A stretch of DNA of 42,448 nt from Candidatus Hermodarchaeum yapensis (GTDB taxonomy: Archaea; Asgardarchaeota; Hermodarchaeia; Hermodarchaeales; Hermodarchaeaceae), in the NCBI GenBank assembly GCA_016840405.1, contig JAEOSK010000024.1, forward strand, positions 1 through 42,448, in the 5' to 3' direction. The position numbers and the translations under genes were made by a program. How positions within the stretch are numbered: the first letter of the stretch is position 1; the number at the start of each line of letters is the position of its first letter. The notes under the pieces are model-generated. The model was not told the DNA's origin, made no database searches, and was given only the letters and a program-made list of their open reading frames with translations. Below are positions 8,215 to 16,929 of the stretch, piece by piece.

Positions 8215-9639
8215 CTAAGCCTTTCCTCCAAATGTAACCCCTTTGATGAGGAGCTTTGGTCCTCCTAGTCCTGCAGGAAGTGGATATTGGCCTGCCTTAC
8301 CACACCCACCGAAGTAAGTTCCCTTAAGAGACAAGTCTTTCGTAGCGCCTTCTACTTGAGTCAGTAGCTGCAGGATGTTACCTGAAAGGGCCACCTCTCG
8401 GATGGGATATTGGATTTCCCCATTTTCTACCCAGTATCCTCTATCGGCTTTGAAGAGAAAACTGCCATCCCCTTCCACTTGTCCGCCTGCAGTTTGAATG
8501 GCATAGACTCCTGTACCGAGTTGTTCCAGTGCTTCCTCTTCCGTCAAATCACCAGGCGTGAAGTAGGTATTAGTCATCCGAGGAATAGGGAGAAATCCAA
8601 AATGAACCGCTCGACAATTACTCGTAGGTTCCTGTTCTAATTTCTTGGCGGTTCCTCTGTTCTGTAAGTAATGTCGGAGAATTCCCTTATCAAGCACTGT
8701 CGTCATACTAGCTGGAATTCCTTGGTCATCGTATGGAAGCCATAATCCGCCATTTTTAGTGATATCTGGAATCCCGCCATCAACGATGGTTGCCTGTTCG
8801 GTTCCTAACTTTTCTCCAATTTTTCCTGCAAGAGGTGAGACACCTATTACGACAAAATCACCTTCACTAAGATGTCCAAACGATTCATGGGCTAAGACAC
8901 CAGTAAGATCATTATCTGTCAGGGCAGTGAATTTTCCTATAGGACATGCTTTTGCGGTAGTTTGCTCGGCGGCAGAATCGCCAGTGGCTTTGCCGATATC
9001 TTCGGGAGTAGAATCTTTTTGTTTGAACTTCTCAAGCCCAAAGGACCCTGCCATTCGATGAGAAGCGAACACCAGTTCTCCAGTATTCGTCTTTGAGGTT
9101 ACACGGCAGGGCAAATCAACCACTAAAAAGCTCCAATCGATGTTGGATCCTTCGCTATTAGTGAATATTTTTTGACCATAGAGCTCGCCATAGGCTCCTA
9201 TTATAGTCTGAATTTCTTTTCCTGCATCTCGTGCGGCTCCTACTGCCCGATTTACTAGGTCCATTTTGTAGTCGATATCTTTGGTTTTGGGATGAATCTT
9301 AACAGAATATGTGTCTGTGGGTTTACTCTTCACCGGTGGGCGTTCGTCAAAATCTAACTTCAATAAGGCTGCTGTCGAAGCAGCCTTGGCCATTCGGTAA
9401 GCCCGTTTTACTGCATCTTCAATATCCTTTCTCTCTTCACTCGCAGTAAATGAATACCCCGCGGTTCCATCAAAATAACACGTAACTCCGATCCCTGTCC
9501 GTGATTTCTGGATGATGTCCTTCCATGTTTCATTAACCCGTCTTAATGTGCGAAGAGTCATGTCTTCATATCGCGCCTCGACAAAATCCGCTCCTTGTTT
9601 TTCACCAAAAGATACTGCGGCTTGAAGTTTATCCAACAT
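8215..9639 (-). CDS. tldD: TldD zinc metalloprotease subunit
   Basis: A 474-residue TldD. The metal-binding HESFGH (HExxxH) is at residues 251-256 and is followed by the family LSEGD segment. The C-terminal CGKAGQ contains Cys446, the expected third ligand. It is the catalytic half of the TldD/TldE protease, which digests unfolded or modified peptides in the cytoplasm. It is first in a two-gene operon with pmbA. The ATG at 9639 has GGTGGATGG upstream. The intergenic region shared with the divergent oxidoreductase gene contains the AT-rich palindromic element at 9688-9697, a plausible TATA box for either direction. Confidence 0.95.
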   Translation of the reverse strand: MLDKLQAAVSFGEKQGADFVEARYEDMTLRTLRRVNETWKDIIQKSRTGIGVTCYFDGTAGYSFTASEERKDIEDAVKRAYRMAKAASTAALLKLDFDERPPVKSKPTDTYSVKIHPKTKDIDYKMDLVNRAVGAARDAGKEIQTIIGAYGELYGQKIFTNSEGSNIDWSFLVVDLPCRVTSKTNTGELVFASHRMAGSFGLEKFKQKDSTPEDIGKATGDSAAEQTTAKACPIGKFTALTDNDLTGVLAHESFGHLSEGDFVVIGVSPLAGKIGEKLGTEQATIVDGGIPDITKNGGLWLPYDDQGIPASMTTVLDKGILRHYLQNRGTAKKLEQEPTSNCRAVHFGFLPIPRMTNTYFTPGDLTEEEALEQLGTGVYAIQTAGGQVEGDGSFLFKADRGYWVENGEIQYPIREVALSGNILQLLTQVEGATKDLSLKGTYFGGCGKAGQYPLPAGLGGPKLLIKGVTFGGKA

Positions 9640-9687
9640 TAAAAACCATCCACCGATTTGAGCAATAGCTCTGGGCTAAGAAGGTAC

Positions 9688-9697
9688 AAATATTTAA
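9688..9697. promoter_or_regulatory. TATA-like element between divergent tldD and LLM oxidoreductase
   Basis: AAATATTTAA lies 48 bases upstream of tldD and 52 bases upstream of the oxidoreductase gene in a 110-base divergent intergenic region. It is nearly palindromic, so it could serve either strand. Assigned by position and composition only. Confidence 0.45.
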
Positions 9698-9749
9698 GCG
9701 GTCCTCACCAACCGCGTTTCTATTACATTGTTATTTTGTTGGTGAACGT

Positions 9750-10691
9750 ATGGAATTTGGTGTCCAGATCGAACCTCAGTTTGGCTACACGTTTGATGAT
9801 GTTAGTAAAATCACTGATGTTGCCCTAAAGATGGGGTTCTCGACAATATGGTTTAGCGATCATTTTATGCTCGACAAAGATGCTACGGGCAGGATTCTTC
9901 TGGAGCCCTGGCTTCTTATGACCGCGCTAGCCCAACAGAACCACAAGGTTCGTGTTGGCAGTATGGTCTTCTGTCAAAGTTATCGAAATCCTGCACTCAC
10001 TGCGAAAATGGGGGCTACACTCGATGTGCTTTCCAACGGTCGATTAGAATTTGGAGTTGGTGCCGGGTGGAAAGAAATCGAATACAAAGCCTATGGGTAT
10101 CCCTTTCCGAAACCTATAACCCGAATTAACGAACTTGCTGACACTGTTCAAATAATCCGGGGTATTTGGACCAATGAGCGCTTTTCGTTCAAAGGCAAAC
10201 ATTACCAAGTAGATGACGTCATCTCCTTTCCCAAACCCGTTCAAGATCCAATGCCTATTTGGATTGGAGCTCAAAATGGCAAAGAATACATGCTCCGACT
10301 CACAGCAAAACATGGTGATGGCATCAATATCGCTTGGATGACCACGCCCGAAGACTTAGATCAACGCTTTCAACGGCTTGCCCATCTAGCTAAGAAATAC
10401 GGGCGCGATACTAGTGATATCCAGAAATCTGTCGGACTATGGACACGTATTTTCGAATCTGAGGATGAAATGGAAGATGCCATCATTGAGAACGCCAAGA
10501 CACGAAATATCCCTGTCGATGAATATCGGGAACGAGTTGCACAAGCCCTGTGGGGAACACCGGACTACATGGTGAAACGACTGCGCGAATTTGCGAATAT
10601 TGGTGTCACTCATACTATCTTCATGTTTCCCCATGAACAGGAAACCGCTCAAATCAAAGTGCTTGGTAGATCAGTCCTCTCGAAACTTTAA
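9750..10691 (+). CDS. Luciferase-like (LLM class) F420/flavin-dependent oxidoreductase
   Basis: A 313-residue protein of the bacterial-luciferase-like TIM-barrel superfamily. Visible family features are the N-terminal strand MEFGVQIEPQFGYTFDD, FSDHFM near residues 35-40, a VRVGSMVFCQSYRNPALTAKM segment, the GRLEFGVGAGW motif near residues 97-107, and PMPIWIGA near residues 168-175. In archaea most members use coenzyme F420 to move hydride between small molecules, but the substrate cannot be read from sequence. FMN use is the alternative. The ATG at 9750 is preceded by GGTGA. It is divergent from tldD and convergent with the TIGR04076 gene, and appears monocistronic. Confidence 0.88.
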   Translation: MEFGVQIEPQFGYTFDDVSKITDVALKMGFSTIWFSDHFMLDKDATGRILLEPWLLMTALAQQNHKVRVGSMVFCQSYRNPALTAKMGATLDVLSNGRLEFGVGAGWKEIEYKAYGYPFPKPITRINELADTVQIIRGIWTNERFSFKGKHYQVDDVISFPKPVQDPMPIWIGAQNGKEYMLRLTAKHGDGINIAWMTTPEDLDQRFQRLAHLAKKYGRDTSDIQKSVGLWTRIFESEDEMEDAIIENAKTRNIPVDEYRERVAQALWGTPDYMVKRLREFANIGVTHTIFMFPHEQETAQIKVLGRSVLSKL

Positions 10692-10703
10692 ACGAAAACG
10701 GTA

Positions 10704-11006
10704 TTAGGGGTTTTCTCGTTTCTCAAGGACGCCTTCACGACGTAGCTCAAAAACCACGATATTGTGTGGATCTGGACAGGCAACGTATCCCTTATTCGGA
10801 TCAGGTTCCCAAGGGATGGTTCCATCAAATTCGAGGATTGTGATGAACGGGAACATTGCATTATATGCCCAACGGCAGATCTTTTCCTTTTCTTCAGGTT
10901 TGGACAAGTCGAACTCGTCACCAACTTTGTAGAGCCGGCAAGGCCCTTTCCCGGGTTGGTGTCGTAATTCATGGACGCGTGCTATGATACGATATACTTT
11001 TGACAT
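10704..11006 (-). CDS. TIGR04076 family small protein
   Basis: About 100 residues from ATG at 11006; a farther ATG at 11033 adds nine residues that family members usually lack. The pattern matches TIGR04076: a Cys followed by KVGDEF, then ICRWAYNAMFPFI, a Trp-containing turn, and CPDPHNIVVFELRR at the end. Three Cys residues (in GPCRL, ICRWA and ACPDP) are typical of the family and may bind metal, but no function is established. It lies convergent to the LLM oxidoreductase with a 12-base gap and 69 bases upstream of the ABC permease gene on the same strand. Confidence 0.8.
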   Translation of the reverse strand: MSKVYRIIARVHELRHQPGKGPCRLYKVGDEFDLSKPEEKEKICRWAYNAMFPFITILEFDGTIPWEPDPNKGYVACPDPHNIVVFELRREGVLEKRENP

Positions 11007-11075
11007 GAAAATCACGCTCGATGTAGGGGTCATTAACTTCTTCTGGTTTTAATTGTGCGCTTTGTATGGCAAAAA

Positions 11076-11816
11076 TTAGCCAACACGGGATGTGAGTGCG
11101 TCACGATTGAAAAGCTTCACAGCAATTCGGTAGAGTATAATGTCTAAAACAATCAGGATGAGTACTCCCGCATAGAAGATTAACCAGTTAAGACCAGTGC
11201 CGCCTAGGAATCCGGAATACGCAAACGCCATCGCAGGGAGGATAAGAACCCCGCCAGTTTGATATGCTTCATAGACGGTGTTCGCCCGACCTGAAATGAT
11301 GACCATGATTCCAACAGCTAATATTGAGAAAAGAACTGGTAATATGATTGCCTGAATTATAGATAAGAAGTCAGGCCATACTCCAAACAGGGGAGGTGCT
11401 AGTAAGAGGACTAATCCATTCACCATGGCAATCGCCAAAACTAGGTTACTATATGCCACCACTAGTCCTGGGATAAGTGCTGTCAGAAATTTCCCAAAGA
11501 GAAGTTCTCCATCCGTCAATGGTGTTGCTAGTAGGGGAGTTAGTGTGTGGCGTTCCTTTTCCCCAACAATCGAATCGGCTGCAATTAGTATAGGGAGCAT
11601 GATGGGAAGCATGATTATCACAACACCCATTATACTAGCCATCATGAGGTTGAAATACACTGGATCTGTCAATCCCCAAGAGAGGGTGAGAAAAGTCATG
11701 AGTCCACCGAAAATTACTGTCATGACAACGATCATTGCAGGAATCATTTTTACCTGTCGACTTTTGAAGACCATTCGGATTTCTGTCCGAGCCATAATCC
11801 ACGCTTTTTTCAACAT
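11076..11816 (-). CDS. ABC-2 type transporter permease
   Basis: A 246-residue integral membrane protein with about six hydrophobic segments. It has the ABC-2 pattern: an amphipathic N-terminal helix (LKKAWIMARTEIRMVFKSR), a first membrane helix, and the conserved loop SIVGEKERHTLTPLLATPLT, which contacts the ATPase. ATG at 11816 is preferred because the TTG five codons earlier lies inside the Shine-Dalgarno GGAGG. The gene begins two bases after the stop of the ATPase gene, so translation is tightly coupled. Together they form an exporter or membrane-protein-type ABC system; the cargo is unknown. Confidence 0.9.
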   Translation of the reverse strand: MLKKAWIMARTEIRMVFKSRQVKMIPAMIVVMTVIFGGLMTFLTLSWGLTDPVYFNLMMASIMGVVIIMLPIMLPILIAADSIVGEKERHTLTPLLATPLTDGELLFGKFLTALIPGLVVAYSNLVLAIAMVNGLVLLLAPPLFGVWPDFLSIIQAIILPVLFSILAVGIMVIISGRANTVYEAYQTGGVLILPAMAFAYSGFLGGTGLNWLIFYAGVLILIVLDIILYRIAVKLFNRDALTSRVG

Positions 11817-11817
11817 C

Positions 11818-12759
11818 TTAATTCCCTCCAATCACTTTGAGATAGACATCTTCCAAATCTGGTACTCTTTCACGAAACTCGACTATAAGCTGGTCCGACT
11901 CCATTAAGGCTCGAATGATTTGTGGATTCTTTGTTTCCGCCTCTTCAACTTCAAAGACAACCCGTTCCTTCTCTACTCTTGCAGCTTCAACAAGTCCTGT
12001 GGATGAAATAATCTCTCTCCCTTTTGACAAATCAGCATCCGCTAGTTGAACCTCATAGGTTCGGACTGTCCAAAACTTCCGCCGCAGGTCCTTTGGTCGC
12101 CCCACTTCCACTAATACACCCCGTGAAATAAATCCAACCCGGTCACATAAGTCCTCCACCTCTGATAGCAAATGTGTACAAAGAAAGAAGGTCTGCTTCC
12201 CAACTTCGGCCTGTTCATCAATGAAATCACGGACCCTTTTCGACATAATCGGATCCAGGCTAGAGGTGGGTTCATCCAAAAACACCACTCTTGGGTTATG
12301 AATCATGGAACGAGCAAGTGACAATTTCTGTTTCAAACCAGTCGAAAATGTCGCTGGAGAATCATCCCTTCGATCAGAGAGTTCTAAAAACTCTAAGAGC
12401 CTCTCAATCCGATCTTGGAGCTTTTCCTCCGGAACATCATAAAGCCGCCCAAAATATTCCAGGTTCTTATACGCCGAGAGACGGTCATAATGTGTATTAG
12501 CCCCATCCTCAGGGAGGAGTCCAGTAACAGACCGCACATCAACAGGCGCTTCTAGAACATCATAACCCTCAACTGAGATTGTTCCCTTAGTTGGTTCAAG
12601 CAGAGTGGCAGCGATTTTCACCGTGGTGGATTTTCCAGCCGCGTTTGGTCCCAAAAAACCGAAGACTTCGCCACGTTGAACATCAAGAGATACGTCATTG
12701 ACTGCCGTGATTTTTTCGAATTGCTTTGTTAAATCAGAGATTTCAATCGAATCAGTCAT
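11818..12759 (-). CDS. ABC transporter ATP-binding protein
   Basis: A 313-residue ABC-2 type ATPase. Walker A is GPNAAGKST at 37-45, with Ala in place of the common Gly in NGAGKS. The signature is FSTGLKQKLSLA and Walker B is VVFLDEPTSSLDP, followed by the H-loop in FFLCTHLLSEVEDLCDR. The remaining ~90 residues are the usual accessory domain of drug- and lipid-type exporters. ATG at 12759 is preferred over an upstream TTG because GAGGG lies just upstream of the ATG. It is first in a two-gene unit with the permease and divergent from the dehydratase operon. Confidence 0.93.
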   Translation of the reverse strand: MTDSIEISDLTKQFEKITAVNDVSLDVQRGEVFGFLGPNAAGKSTTVKIAATLLEPTKGTISVEGYDVLEAPVDVRSVTGLLPEDGANTHYDRLSAYKNLEYFGRLYDVPEEKLQDRIERLLEFLELSDRRDDSPATFSTGLKQKLSLARSMIHNPRVVFLDEPTSSLDPIMSKRVRDFIDEQAEVGKQTFFLCTHLLSEVEDLCDRVGFISRGVLVEVGRPKDLRRKFWTVRTYEVQLADADLSKGREIISSTGLVEAARVEKERVVFEVEEAETKNPQIIRALMESDQLIVEFRERVPDLEDVYLKVIGGN

Positions 12760-12930
12760 GAAAAACCCTCGCAATGAGAATATCTAAGATGCTTAAGGAC
12801 ATTATGGAGGAAGCACAAACTAACAAATGAAATGAATGACAACTCTTCCTGTTTCCTTCTCTTGGACTGTACAAGGTGAGAAAACTTAAGACAAAAGTCC
12901 GCAGATACCTTCAGGATTTGGTGGGTTCTA

Positions 12931-14154
12931 ATGAGTGCTCCGCTAAGCTATGACACTGTTGTTTCCGAAAGGCGCCAGCTTCTTCAAACCATCATAACTC
13001 CTGAGACTTCCTTGGTTGGGTATATCTATCCCCATACGCCTTTAGAACTCTTTTTCGCTCATCATCTAACACCGACACTCCTCTGGGCAGATCACAAAAC
13101 CTCTGGAGCCTATGAAGCCAGTCTCCAAACTTTTTGCTGTGCATATTCTAGAAATCTCTTCAGTCAACGGGCGAAGGAACAACTTCCCAAACTGAGTGCC
13201 ATTGCATTTCCTGGAGGCACTTGTGACTCTCTGCAAAATCTTGGAGATGTTTGGCGTGCCCGGTTTCATGAAGACACTGTGCTTCGTTTAACTTATCCAG
13301 TCGCCAGAGACGAAGCCGCCATAACCTATCTCACCGAAGAACTCCGTGGGTTTAGTAACCATTTGGAAGTAACCTTTGGGTCCAAATTTTCAATTGATAA
13401 GTACCGAGAAGCTGTGGCACTCACCGCAGAATTTCGGGCCGCCGCGCAATTCATAGTCGCCGCCCGTATTTTTCAACCATCGATTTATCCATATCCTGAA
13501 TATGCCAAACTAATACGCCAGTTCTTTACCGCTCCGGGTCCCCACACATTGCAACAGGTAGAACAAGTGGCCTCAGAAGTCCAACACGAATTACGAACCA
13601 ATCAATTAATTCCTTCAGCTGAGGCTCTCCGTTATGGGCTTCTCAAAGGTCAAATCCCGGAACTCACGGCTACACCAGAAAGAAAAGGTCCTCGAATAGT
13701 AGTGGTTGGAGGGATGATCGATCCCGAAGGAATAGCCGTTCTGTTTGAAAATGCAAAAATCAACGCAGAAGTGGAAGAAGCTCAAATCGTGCTTGACATT
13801 TTATCTTTCAGTTTTCGAACCGTATTTCACCCTCCATCTAACCTGCAAGGCGACCCCTTTCATGAACTCGCCCAAAGCATTATCTCGGCTCCTGCTGAAC
13901 CCACACAAGAAGGTTTACCAGACCGACTCCACTTTCTTGAGGTAATATTTGACAAGCTCAAAATTGACGGATTAATTATCGCAGAACATTCATTCTGTGA
14001 CCCTGACCAATTCGAAATCCCTGATATGCTCAAAATCGCTGAGAAAAAGAAAGTACTCACCGTACGCCTACCTCTAGATCCCGAGTTCTCAGACAGAGCT
14101 CGAATTGAAGGTCGGCTGCAAAGTTTCTTCGAAACATTAAGTGTTAAACGATAA
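12931..14154 (+). CDS. 2-hydroxyacyl-CoA dehydratase / benzoyl-CoA reductase-type subunit (first component)
   Basis: A 407-residue protein of the HgdB/BcrB/FldB superfamily. The N-terminal segment (SLVGYIYPHTPLELFFAHHLTPTLL) and the iron-sulfur Cys positions (Cys69/Cys70 in TFCCAYSR, Cys98 in GGTCDS, and a Cys in HSFCDP near residue 357) fit one half of the D-component heterodimer. In known systems this pair holds [4Fe-4S] clusters and performs radical-based dehydration of 2-hydroxyacyl-CoA, or reduction of an aromatic acyl-CoA. It is first in a tight three-gene operon (gaps of 3 and 12 bases). GGTGGG lies before the ATG. It is more divergent than the second subunit, and the substrate is unknown. 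Confidence 0.85.
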   Translation: MSAPLSYDTVVSERRQLLQTIITPETSLVGYIYPHTPLELFFAHHLTPTLLWADHKTSGAYEASLQTFCCAYSRNLFSQRAKEQLPKLSAIAFPGGTCDSLQNLGDVWRARFHEDTVLRLTYPVARDEAAITYLTEELRGFSNHLEVTFGSKFSIDKYREAVALTAEFRAAAQFIVAARIFQPSIYPYPEYAKLIRQFFTAPGPHTLQQVEQVASEVQHELRTNQLIPSAEALRYGLLKGQIPELTATPERKGPRIVVVGGMIDPEGIAVLFENAKINAEVEEAQIVLDILSFSFRTVFHPPSNLQGDPFHELAQSIISAPAEPTQEGLPDRLHFLEVIFDKLKIDGLIIAEHSFCDPDQFEIPDMLKIAEKKKVLTVRLPLDPEFSDRARIEGRLQSFFETLSVKR

Positions 14155-14157
14155 AGG

Positions 14158-15402
14158 ATGGATGTAAAAAAGATGTCACAAAAGACAACAACTGAACCAC
14201 CGAAAGAAAAGGCCTACCGAAAACTCTACACAAGCAAGCTACTTCGAGAAACTATGACCCTGCACATCTTAAGTACCAAAACCGCATCACAAAACGGACG
14301 ACTCGTTTGGGTAACATCCGGCTTTCCAGTTGAAATTCCCGTCGCATTTGATACAGTTGCTGCTTACCCAGAGCAATACGGAGCCATCGTGGGTTCGGAA
14401 AAATGCGGTCCGCTTCTCTGTGGGTTTGCCGAAGAACTGGGCTTTTCTCAGGAACTGTGCTCATATGCACGCTCAAGCATAGGATCTGTGAAAAAACCTG
14501 AACAAAGTCCTCTCACAGGTCTTCCTATTCCCCAAGCATTACTTGCTTGCAACAACATTTGCGGAACAGTCCTTGGGTGGTATGAAGCGGTATCCGAAAT
14601 GACTGGGGCCCCAGTCTACCTTGTTGATACACCACCTTTAGAGGGAGATCAACCTCCCCATCATCTTGCTTATGTCAAATCCAACCTCGAGGGTTTAATC
14701 ACATTCATGAGTGAAACCTTCAATCAACCCTATGATGAAGAAAAATTACTGCAAGTTGCTGACCTTTCTAATACCGCTGTGAATCTTTGGACCAAGTCTC
14801 TCGAAGCGTGTAAGAATAAACCCTCACCCTTGAATTGTGCTGATCGATTCCTCTCGATGGCTCCCATTGTGGCTCTGCGAGGAACTCAGCAAGCCATCGA
14901 CTTCTATCAAGCCTTCTATGGTGAAGTCAAAGAACGAGTCAAACAAGGACTTGGTGCCATTCGTGAAGAACGAGTCCGACTCCTTTGGGATAACATCCCA
15001 CCTTGGTTCACCATCTATAACTTCTTCAACACACTTGCGAAGAAAGGCGTCGTTTTCCCTGCCGACTCTTATACCCATGCGTGGTCGGCAAACATTCCCC
15101 GAGGTGAAGCCCTTGAGAGTATCGCCCAAGTTTATAGTAAAATCTGGCTAAATAAGGGGCTCTCGGCGAAAATTGACAAAATGTGTAATCTAATCAAGGA
15201 TTACGAACTTGATGGTTTCGTACTGTTTTCCGTACGTTCCTGTAAACGCTATTCACTGGGCCAAATGGTTACAAAAGAAGTAATCACACGACGAACAGGA
15301 GTTCCAGGTGTCATAATCGAAGGAGATATGGTTGATAGTCAACAATATAATGAGGCACAAGCCGAAACCCGTGTTGACGCCCTATTGGAAATGATTCTCT
15401 GA
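14158..15402 (+). CDS. 2-hydroxyacyl-CoA dehydratase D-component-like subunit (HgdB/FldB family)
   Basis: A 414-residue protein with clear HgdB family features: VWVTSGFPVEIPVAFDTVAAYPEQYGA near residues 50-76, Cys101 in ELCSYARSSIG, Cys131 and Cys135 in LACNNICGT, a Cys in SVRSCKRYSLGQ near the end, and the C-terminal GDMVDSQQYNEAQ segment followed by RVDALLEM. These Cys residues are expected to hold a [4Fe-4S] cluster. It pairs with the preceding gene and is activated by the next one. The start at 14158 is three bases after the previous stop; ATG at 14173 is also possible because AGGATG precedes it. The family is firm. Whether the enzyme is a dehydratase, an aromatic reductase or a small-molecule double-cubane reductase is not decidable here. 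Confidence 0.9.
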   Translation: MDVKKMSQKTTTEPPKEKAYRKLYTSKLLRETMTLHILSTKTASQNGRLVWVTSGFPVEIPVAFDTVAAYPEQYGAIVGSEKCGPLLCGFAEELGFSQELCSYARSSIGSVKKPEQSPLTGLPIPQALLACNNICGTVLGWYEAVSEMTGAPVYLVDTPPLEGDQPPHHLAYVKSNLEGLITFMSETFNQPYDEEKLLQVADLSNTAVNLWTKSLEACKNKPSPLNCADRFLSMAPIVALRGTQQAIDFYQAFYGEVKERVKQGLGAIREERVRLLWDNIPPWFTIYNFFNTLAKKGVVFPADSYTHAWSANIPRGEALESIAQVYSKIWLNKGLSAKIDKMCNLIKDYELDGFVLFSVRSCKRYSLGQMVTKEVITRRTGVPGVIIEGDMVDSQQYNEAQAETRVDALLEMIL

Positions 15403-15414
15403 GGTCTAACCGCT

Positions 15415-16203
15415 TTGGTAAAACAATCCAATTATGGCATTGGAATTGATGTCGGATCCACCACAACAAAGGCAGTGCTCATTGACTCAACAGGTAAGGT
15501 CAGAGCCCGATATCTTCTGGCTACGGGTGCTTCTGCCAAGAAATCTATCCAACGCTGTCTTGATGAACTAGTGTCGCAATCAAAACAAGACCTCTCTGGC
15601 ATCACAATGATTAGCACAGGATATGGTCGGAGTCAAGCCAATTTTGTCAGTAAATCCGTAACCGAAATCACTTGTCATGGGATTGGCATCCATAGTCTCA
15701 ACAAAGAAATTCAAACGCTCATCGACGTTGGGGGTCAGGATTCGAAAGTCATCCGCATCGGTTCTAACGGACGACCCACTGACTTTGAACTAAACGATAA
15801 ATGCAGTGCTGGAACTGGACGCTTCTTAGAAGTGATGGCACAGGTTTTAGAAATTCCAATCCAAGAATTGGGTTCTCTTGCCCTTAAGGCAAAATCTCCC
15901 TCTGTCATTAGTAGCACCTGTACGGTTTTTGCTGAAAGTGAAGTCATTGGACGAATTGGTGCCGGTGACACGCCTGCCAACATTGCTGCGGGAATACACA
16001 AAGCCATGGCTGCCAAAATCGCTACGCTCTCTCAACGAGTGGGAGTGGTAAAACCGGTCGCTGTAACTGGTGGTGTAGCGCTTAATCCTGGATTTCGCTT
16101 CTACCTTGCTAAACAGCTCCAAACAGAACTCTGGGTACCTGATGAGCCACAATATACTGGTGCATTAGGTGCTGCTCTTCTTGCAATTGATACCCACGAA
16201 TGA
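15415..16203 (+). CDS. BadF/BcrA/HgdC-type ATP-dependent activator
   Basis: A 262-residue member of the ASKHA-fold activator family. The phosphate-binding loops are GIDVGSTTTKA at 10-20 and DVGGQDSK at 104-111, with a later VTGGVALNPG. Cys130 in NDKCSAGTGRF and Cys169 in SSTCTVFAESE are the two ligands that hold the single [4Fe-4S] cluster between the two protomers in known activators. It hydrolyses ATP to inject one low-potential electron into the dehydratase or reductase encoded by the two genes before it. The TTG start at 15415 follows GAGGT in the end of the upstream gene. Confidence 0.95.
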   Translation: MVKQSNYGIGIDVGSTTTKAVLIDSTGKVRARYLLATGASAKKSIQRCLDELVSQSKQDLSGITMISTGYGRSQANFVSKSVTEITCHGIGIHSLNKEIQTLIDVGGQDSKVIRIGSNGRPTDFELNDKCSAGTGRFLEVMAQVLEIPIQELGSLALKAKSPSVISSTCTVFAESEVIGRIGAGDTPANIAAGIHKAMAAKIATLSQRVGVVKPVAVTGGVALNPGFRFYLAKQLQTELWVPDEPQYTGALGAALLAIDTHE

Positions 16204-16262
16204 GAAACAGTTATGGGTGCACGGAACCAACCCTCCTGACACCCGCGGATAAGTGACTGGAA

Positions 16263-16790
16263 ATGCCAATAATCTCCTATCAAGGGAAAAAACCCAAAAT
16301 TGCAGCTGATGCTTACATTTCACCACGTGCAACTGTAATTGGGTCGACTACAATTGGTGCACGTTGTAACGTTTGGGAACACGCAGTCATCCGGGCAGAT
16401 TATAATACAATTGACATTGGCACGGATACTAGCATACAAGATAATTCCACTGTCCACTGTGACGTCCGGTATCCCACAAAAATCGGTAGTCGCGTGATCC
16501 TGGGTCATAACGCGGTCGTTCATGGGTGTACAATTGAAGATAACGTACTCATAGGCATTGGAGCTGCAATACTTAACGAAGCCCACGTAGGTCAGCGTTC
16601 AATTATTGGGGCTGGCAGTCTGATCCCTCCTGGAAAAAAGATTCCCCCAGAAAGTGTCGTCGTCGGAGTACCCGGCAAAGTCATTCGATCAATCACGCAT
16701 GTCGATCGGTTTGAGCTTGATAATAATTGGCAAATCTATGTGGAACTCGGTCGAAGGTATCAAAAAGAACTTCGGGAAGAAACGGATTAG
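16263..16790 (+). CDS. Gamma-carbonic anhydrase family left-handed beta-helix protein
   Basis: A 175-residue hexapeptide-repeat protein. The metal-ligand histidines His65, His82 and His87 (NSTVHCD, LGHNAVVHGC) match the Cam/gamma-carbonic-anhydrase pattern, so zinc or iron binding is expected. Members include carbonic anhydrases, CaiE- and PaaY-like proteins; PaaY acts on acyl-CoA esters in phenylacetate metabolism. It lies 59 bases after the dehydratase activator on the same strand, so a role in the same CoA-ester pathway is a reasonable inference, though simple carbonic anhydrase activity is equally possible. A T-run follows the stop immediately. Confidence 0.9.
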   Translation: MPIISYQGKKPKIAADAYISPRATVIGSTTIGARCNVWEHAVIRADYNTIDIGTDTSIQDNSTVHCDVRYPTKIGSRVILGHNAVVHGCTIEDNVLIGIGAAILNEAHVGQRSIIGAGSLIPPGKKIPPESVVVGVPGKVIRSITHVDRFELDNNWQIYVELGRRYQKELREETD

Positions 16791-16792
16791 GA

Positions 16793-16799
16793 TTTTTTT
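16793..16799 (+). terminator. T-run terminator after the gamma-CA gene
   Basis: Seven consecutive T bases begin three bases after the stop codon. Archaeal RNA polymerase terminates at such U-tracts without needing a hairpin. It would end the dehydratase/gamma-CA transcript. Confidence 0.5.
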
Positions 16800-16820
16800 G
16801 GAGTCGGGATTTGCAGATAG

Positions 16821-16833
16821 AATATATTTTATA
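16821..16833 (+). promoter_or_regulatory. TATA-like box upstream of FBP aldolase/phosphatase
   Basis: AATATATTTTATA lies about 100 bases before the start codon in a 139-base intergenic region. If used, the transcript has a leader of about 75 bases. Assigned by composition only. Confidence 0.4.
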
Positions 16834-16929
16834 GTGGTAAGATAATCTGGCTCCCGTAGGCAAGAGCACAACTTTTTAGTCAAGTGCCTGCCAACAACTC
16901 GCGAAAATACCTATTACTAGGTGGCAGCC

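Noticed and set aside
5657..16203. AIR-synthase-like protein plus HgdB/HgdC-type proteins as methanogenesis marker genes
   Set aside because: The dehydratase subunits and activator fit the standard 2-hydroxyacyl-CoA module, the genes are 6 kb apart on opposite strands, and no mcr gene is present.
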